In this document: positions 60,093-64,000 of the stretch, piece after piece
Layout: each line of letters opens with the position of its first letter
Position numbering within the stretch: position 1 is the first letter of the stretch
Notes under the pieces: generated by a model
The model's database searches: none
Told to the model about the DNA's origin: nothing
The model's input: only the letters and a program-made list of their open reading frames with translations
DNA from: Streptomyces sp. ATexAB-D23
Lineage (GTDB): Bacteria > Actinomycetota > Actinomycetes > Streptomycetales > Streptomycetaceae
Assembly (NCBI RefSeq): GCF_000373645.1
Contig: NZ_KB892068.1
Location: 236,353 to 300,352, forward strand
DNA: 64,000 nt
Direction: 5' to 3'
Program-made: the position numbers and the translations under genes

Positions 60093-61309
60093 CCGCGGTA
60101 TCCACCCCACCCACCTCGTCCTCCGTCACCCCTCGCCAGGTCTGGCTCCGCGCCCGCGGAGTACTGCTGGCCGTCCTGTTGCTCGTCGTCGCGGGCATAG
60201 CCCTGGCCGCCACCCGCTCCGGGGACCAGCACGGTCGCCTCGACCCCCGCTCCGCCGACCGCTACGGCAGCAAGGCCATCGCCGAACTCCTCAAGGACCA
60301 CGGCATATCCGTCCGCGTCGTCACCACGCTCCAGGACGCCACGTCCGCGACCGGCAGCGACACGACCCTCCTGGTCACCGCCCCCAATCTGCTCACGCCC
60401 CACCAGCAGACCACTCTGCGCGCGGCCACCACCGCCACATCCGGCCGCACCGTTCTCCTCGGTGCGAGCTCCGCGTCCTTGGGCACCCTGGCCCCCGGCG
60501 TCCGCGCCGAACCCTCCGCCTCCGTTGTCACACGTCCCCCCGGCTGCTCCATGGCCGAGGCCCGGAGAGCCGGTGCCGTTGAGACGGGTGGCATCCGCTA
60601 CGCATCGAACGGCGTCGACGCCATCGCCTGCTACCCGGCCGCCGGCCTGCCCTCCGTTCTCCTCCTGCGGCAGCCCACAGCGGGCGACACCGTCCTTCTC
60701 GGCTCCCCCGACCTCCTGTACAACGAGCGCCTGGCCCACCAGGGGAACGCCTCCCTGGCCCTGCAACTCCTCGGTTCCCGCCCCCATCTGGTCTGGTACC
60801 TCCCCTCGCTCTCTGATCCCTCCGGCGCCGGCGCCCCGGGCGACGGCACTACGAACGGCGACACGGTGGACGGTGAGAGCAGCTTCATCGAGCTGATCCC
60901 GTCCGGCTGGCTGTGGGGCACGCTGCAACTCGCACTCGCCGCGGTGCTCGCCGCAATCTGGCGGGCCCGGCGTCTGGGCCCTCTCGTCACCGAACGCCTG
61001 CCGGTGGCCATCCGAGCCTCCGAGTCCACCGAGGGCCGCGCCCGGCTCAACCGCAAGGCCAACGCACGCGACAGGGCCGCCGCGTCGCTCCGCCGTGCCA
61101 CCCGCACCCGCGTGGCACCCCTCGTGGGCGTCTCTCCCCGGGACGCCCACTCCCCCGCCGTGCTCCTCCCCGCTCTGTCGGCGCGCCTCCCCCGTGGCCA
61201 CGGAGTGACCAACGACCTGCTCTTCGGCCCGGCCCCTGCCGAGGACTCCGCCCTCGTGCTTCTTGCAGACCAGCTCGACTCCCTCGAAAGAGAGGTCCGA
61301 ACTTCATGA
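60089..61309 (+). CDS. DUF4350-domain membrane protein
   Basis: A 406-residue protein. A membrane helix near 24-42 (VLLAVLLLVVAGIALAA) is followed by an extracytoplasmic DUF4350 domain: DPRSADRYGSKAIAELLKDH, TTLLVTAPNLLT. A second helix lies near 275-292 (GTLQLALAAVLAAIWRA), with a cytoplasmic tail ending DQLDSLEREVRTS. It is coupled to its neighbours by GTGA and ATGA overlaps. DUF4350 domains resemble glutamine-amidotransferase-like folds without the catalytic Cys. The role is inferred to be structural within the MoxR complex. Confidence 0.87.
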   Translation: MTAVSTPPTSSSVTPRQVWLRARGVLLAVLLLVVAGIALAATRSGDQHGRLDPRSADRYGSKAIAELLKDHGISVRVVTTLQDATSATGSDTTLLVTAPNLLTPHQQTTLRAATTATSGRTVLLGASSASLGTLAPGVRAEPSASVVTRPPGCSMAEARRAGAVETGGIRYASNGVDAIACYPAAGLPSVLLLRQPTAGDTVLLGSPDLLYNERLAHQGNASLALQLLGSRPHLVWYLPSLSDPSGAGAPGDGTTNGDTVDGESSFIELIPSGWLWGTLQLALAAVLAAIWRARRLGPLVTERLPVAIRASESTEGRARLNRKANARDRAAASLRRATRTRVAPLVGVSPRDAHSPAVLLPALSARLPRGHGVTNDLLFGPAPAEDSALVLLADQLDSLEREVRTS

Positions 61310-62307
61310 GCGCCCCGCCACCCGTGCCCGTCGGCACAACCGGGACCGTCAGCGGCGACGACGCAGCCCGCGCTTCCCTGGAGGCGCTGCGCTCCGAGAT
61401 CGCCAAGGCCGTGGTCGGCCAGGACCCGACCGTGACCGGGCTCGTCGTCGCCCTCCTGTGCCGAGGGCACGTCCTCCTCGAAGGCGTCCCTGGAGTCGCC
61501 AAGACCCTGCTGGTTCGAGCGCTTGCCGCGTCACTCGCACTCGACACCAAACGAGTCCAGTTCACGCCCGATCTGATGCCCAGCGATGTCACCGGCTCGC
61601 TTGTCTACGACTCCCGCACCGCCGAGTTCTCCTTCCAGCCGGGCCCCGTCTTCACCAACCTCCTCCTCGCCGACGAAATCAACCGGACGCCTCCCAAGAC
61701 CCAGTCGTCCCTCCTGGAGGCGATGGAGGAACGTCAGGTCACCGTCGATGGATCACCCCGCCCGCTGCCGGATCCCTTCCTCGTCGCCGCGACCCAGAAT
61801 CCCGTCGAATACGAGGGCACCTACCCGCTGCCCGAAGCCCAACTGGACCGGTTCCTGCTGAAGCTGACGGTCCCGCTGCCCACGCGTGAGGACGAGATCA
61901 ACGTCCTCACGCGGCACGCCGACGGTTTCGATCCACGCGATCTGAAAGCAGCGGGCCTACGCCCGGTCGCTGGTCCCGCCGATCTGGAAGCCGCCCGCGT
62001 CGCGGTCACGCGCACAACCGTCTCGCCCGAAATCGCCGGCTACGTAGTGGATATCTGTCGTGCCACGCGTGATTCCCCCTCGGTCTCACTCGGTGTCTCT
62101 CCCCGTGGAGCGACCGCGCTGTTGTCCACCGCCCGAGCCTGGGCATGGCTCACCGGTCGCGACTACGCAACTCCGGACGACGTGAAGGCATTGGCTCTCC
62201 CCACGCTCCGGCACCGCATCCAACTGCGCCCCGAAGCACAGATGGAAGGGGTCACCCCCGACTCCGTCATCACCGCTGTTCTCGCCCATGTCCCCGTACC
62301 CCGATGA
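61306..62307 (+). CDS. MoxR-family AAA+ ATPase
   Basis: A 333-residue ATPase with Walker A LEGVPGVAKT near 59-68, Walker B NLLLADEINRTPPKTQSS, sensor 1 ATQNPVEYEGTYPLPEAQ and the C-terminal lid. MoxR proteins act as chaperones that mature or load cofactors into partner proteins, usually with a DUF58/VWA protein encoded next door, as here. The ATG overlaps the DUF4350 stop (ATGA); a frame beginning at 60913 is rejected as overlapping that gene. Confidence 0.95.
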   Translation: MSAPPPVPVGTTGTVSGDDAARASLEALRSEIAKAVVGQDPTVTGLVVALLCRGHVLLEGVPGVAKTLLVRALAASLALDTKRVQFTPDLMPSDVTGSLVYDSRTAEFSFQPGPVFTNLLLADEINRTPPKTQSSLLEAMEERQVTVDGSPRPLPDPFLVAATQNPVEYEGTYPLPEAQLDRFLLKLTVPLPTREDEINVLTRHADGFDPRDLKAAGLRPVAGPADLEAARVAVTRTTVSPEIAGYVVDICRATRDSPSVSLGVSPRGATALLSTARAWAWLTGRDYATPDDVKALALPTLRHRIQLRPEAQMEGVTPDSVITAVLAHVPVPR

Positions 62308-62318
62308 GGCGATGAACT

Positions 62319-63629
62319 GTGGCCCTCACCGGACGCGCCGTCTTGCTGGCTGCCCTCGGATCACTCCCTGTAGGCATCGTGGCCCCGAGCTGGACGGGAA
62401 TGCTCGCGGTCGATGCCCCGCTCTCACTGGCAATTCTGTGCGACTACGCCCTGGCAGCGCCAGTGCGTTCGCTACAGTTCACCCGATCCGGTGACACATC
62501 CGTTCGACTCGGTGACGAGGCAGAAGTGCGACTCACCGTAACCAACTCTTCCCGTCGGCGTCTGCGCGCACACCTCCGCGACGCGTGGCCTCCCAGCAGT
62601 TGGCTGCCCGGCACCGAACCGGCCGCTTCCCGTCACACGCTGACGGTTCCGCCCGGCGAACGACGGCGCCTGAGCACTCTGCTGCGTCCTACCCGCCGAG
62701 GTGACCGCCGAGCCGAGCAGATCACCGTTCGCTCGTACGGACCGCTGGGGCTGGCCGCACGCCAGGGCAACCACCGGGTGCCGTGGACGATCCGTGTCCT
62801 TCCGCCGTTCACGAGCCGCAAGCACCTTCCGTCCCGGCTCGCCAGGCTCCGCGAACTGGACGGCCGCGCCAGCGTCCTCACCCGCGGCGAGGGCACCGAG
62901 TTCGACAGCCTGCGTGGCTATGTCCCCGGTGACGATGTCCGCTCGATCGACTGGCGGGCCACCGCCCGCCAGTCCGCGGTCGCTGTCCGGACCTGGCGCC
63001 CCGAACGCGACCGGCACGTCCTTGTCGTCCTGGATACCGGCCGCACCTCGGCGGGCCGGGTCGGCGACGTGCCACGCCTCGACGCGGCCATGGACGCCAC
63101 GCTGCTCCTCACCGCCCTCGCAACCCGTGCCGGCGACCGTGTCGCACTGCTCGCCTATAGCCGCCGCGTCAGGGCGAGGGTCCAGGGCCGCGGTGCCGGG
63201 GAGGTTCTGTCAGCCGTGGTCGATGCGCTGACGCCACTCGAACCGGAACTGGTGGAGACCGATGCGCGCGGTCTCGTTGCCGCAGCTCTGGCAGATGCTC
63301 CTCGCCGTTCACTGATCGTCCTTCTGACCACTCTCGACGCCGCCCCCGTCGAAGAGGGGTGGTTGCCCGTGCTGTCCCAGCTCACCCGGCGCCACACCGT
63401 GCTGCTGGCTGCCGCAAGTGACCCGCATGTCGAGGGAATGGCCCGGGCACGAGGCACAGTGGACGCGATATACGAAGCGGCTGCCGGCGCCGAGGCCCAG
63501 GCCCGACGCCGTAGGACCGCCGAGCAACTCAGGCGCCACGGAGTGGTCGTCGTCGATGCCCTGCCGGACAGCCTCGCACCCGCCCTTGCCGACGCCTACC
63601 TGGCTCTCAAAGCAGCGGGGCGTCTTTAG
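62319..63629 (+). CDS. DUF58-domain membrane protein
   Basis: A 436-residue protein. Two N-terminal membrane helices (about 5-22 and 28-45) are followed by a beta-rich region and the DUF58 core EFDSLRGYVPGDDVRSIDWR near 200-218. A VWA-like segment (HVLVVLDTGRTSAG) has a partly conserved metal site. The GTG start lies 12 bases after the moxR stop. The DUF58 protein is the usual partner of MoxR. It is the last gene of the operon and is followed by a terminator shared with the rRNA operon. Confidence 0.92.
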   Translation: MALTGRAVLLAALGSLPVGIVAPSWTGMLAVDAPLSLAILCDYALAAPVRSLQFTRSGDTSVRLGDEAEVRLTVTNSSRRRLRAHLRDAWPPSSWLPGTEPAASRHTLTVPPGERRRLSTLLRPTRRGDRRAEQITVRSYGPLGLAARQGNHRVPWTIRVLPPFTSRKHLPSRLARLRELDGRASVLTRGEGTEFDSLRGYVPGDDVRSIDWRATARQSAVAVRTWRPERDRHVLVVLDTGRTSAGRVGDVPRLDAAMDATLLLTALATRAGDRVALLAYSRRVRARVQGRGAGEVLSAVVDALTPLEPELVETDARGLVAAALADAPRRSLIVLLTTLDAAPVEEGWLPVLSQLTRRHTVLLAAASDPHVEGMARARGTVDAIYEAAAGAEAQARRRRTAEQLRRHGVVVVDALPDSLAPALADAYLALKAAGRL

Positions 63630-63692
63630 TAGGCATAACTGCCGGAGGCGGCGTCGAGGGCACCAGCACAAACAGGTCCGTAAACGCAGAAG

Positions 63693-63717
63693 AGCCCCGT
63701 GCCAGAGGCACGGGGCT
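63693..63717. terminator. Bidirectional terminator between the DUF58 gene and the rRNA operon
   Basis: Eleven-base perfect arms (AGCCCCGTGCC / GGCACGGGGCT) with loop AGA. On the minus strand it follows the 5S gene by 15 bases and ends in CTTCT. Confidence 0.88.
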
Positions 63718-63731
63718 TTCCCACAATGATT

Positions 63732-63850
63732 GTTCGGCGGCGTCCTACTCTCCCACAGGGTCCCCCCTGCAGTACCATCGGCGCTGAAAGGCTTAGCTTC
63801 CGGGTTCGGAATGTAACCGGGCGTTTCCCTAACGCAATGACCACCGAAAC
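63732..63850 (-). rRNA. rrf: 5S ribosomal RNA
   Basis: About 119 nt. On the minus strand it runs from GTTTCGGTGGTCATTGCGTT through the conserved AACCCGGAAGCTAAG to GGACGCCGCCGAAC, and the two ends pair as helix I. Ends are approximate by one or two bases. It is the last gene of an rRNA operon that enters from the right. Confidence 0.95.
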
Positions 63851-63925
63851 ACTATGAAATAAACAACACCGGACAACAACACGGCAGTTCGTTATTTCAG
63901 AACCAACACAGTGGACGCGAGCAAC

Positions 63926-64000
63926 TGAGGACAAGCCCTCGGCCTATTAGTACCAGTCAGCTCCACCCGTTACCGGGCTTCCACATCTGGCCTATCAACC
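63926..64000 (-). rRNA. rrl: 23S ribosomal RNA, 3' end only
   Basis: The minus strand begins at the window edge with GGTTGATAGGCCAGATGTGG and continues to GGTACTAATAGGCCGAGGGC and CTTGTCCTCA, the conserved 23S 3' end. The 3' end is set by counting 20 bases after GGTACTAAT, as in E. coli. A 75-base AT-richer spacer separates it from 5S. Confidence 0.93.

Noticed and set aside
57713..61201. 1162-codon minus frame across mtnA and the MoxR operon
   Set aside because: It overlaps several well-supported genes on the other strand or frame and has low-complexity composition.

Overview
The window looks like chromosome-core DNA from a Streptomyces or a very close actinomycete. GC is very high with strong third-position GC bias, GTG and TTG starts are common, and the genes are actinobacterial: pkaA/pkaB kinases, mtrAB-lpqB, long HPF, the large NAD-glutamate dehydrogenase, Rv3235-family and DUF58/DUF4129/DUF4350 genes. 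From memory, the gene order follows the S. coelicolor region around SCO2959 to SCO3018. No database was searched. Start sites were chosen from ribosome binding sites, overlaps and family length.

Layout. 1-1178: 5' part of a nitrate/nitrite transporter (minus). 1310-5544: mat-type operon for an extracellular aminosugar polymer, with a coupled acyltransferase. 5869-9762: tmRNA, smpB, a C-terminal processing protease and ftsEX (all minus). 10031-12405: a small Cys-rich membrane protein, a Pro-Thr-Asp repeat wall protein with an LAETG sortase signal, and prfB. 12498-19325: Ser/Thr kinases PkaB and PkaA, divergent from an FHA/FtsK-like protein. 19984-23703: sugar ABC importer, one of whose permeases carries a large extra loop. 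24095-36089: probable cell-wall glycopolymer island. It holds two GT2/CDP-glycerol-phosphotransferase-type fusions, a small lipid-sugar decoration operon (GT-C enzyme, GT2-methyltransferase fusion, SMR-type membrane protein), a TetR regulator and a TagGH-like exporter. 36516-43880: NAD-GDH, a HAD protein, a DUF6912-like protein and an Rv3235-family protein. 44630-49475: secA, a GNAT and a YcaQ/AlkZ-like protein. 49535-58019: orphan response regulator, hpf, and the mtnA-mtrA-mtrB-lpqB-comF run (all minus). 58160-63629: plus-strand five-gene MoxR/DUF58 operon. 63693-64000: rRNA operon terminator, 5S rRNA and the 3' end of 23S rRNA (minus).

Together these are mainly cell-envelope and growth-control genes: polymer synthesis, decoration and export, wall hydrolase control (FtsEX), envelope signalling (MtrAB, PkaA/B), protein export (SecA), ribosome rescue and hibernation (SsrA/SmpB, HPF) and nitrogen/carbon entry (NarK, GDH, sugar ABC). 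Intergenic gaps are rich in short interspersed and tandem repeats and strong hairpins. No IS element, prophage, CRISPR array or tRNA gene was recognised. The best candidates for something little described are the glycopolymer island, the permease with an inserted beta-rich domain, and the LAETG repeat protein.
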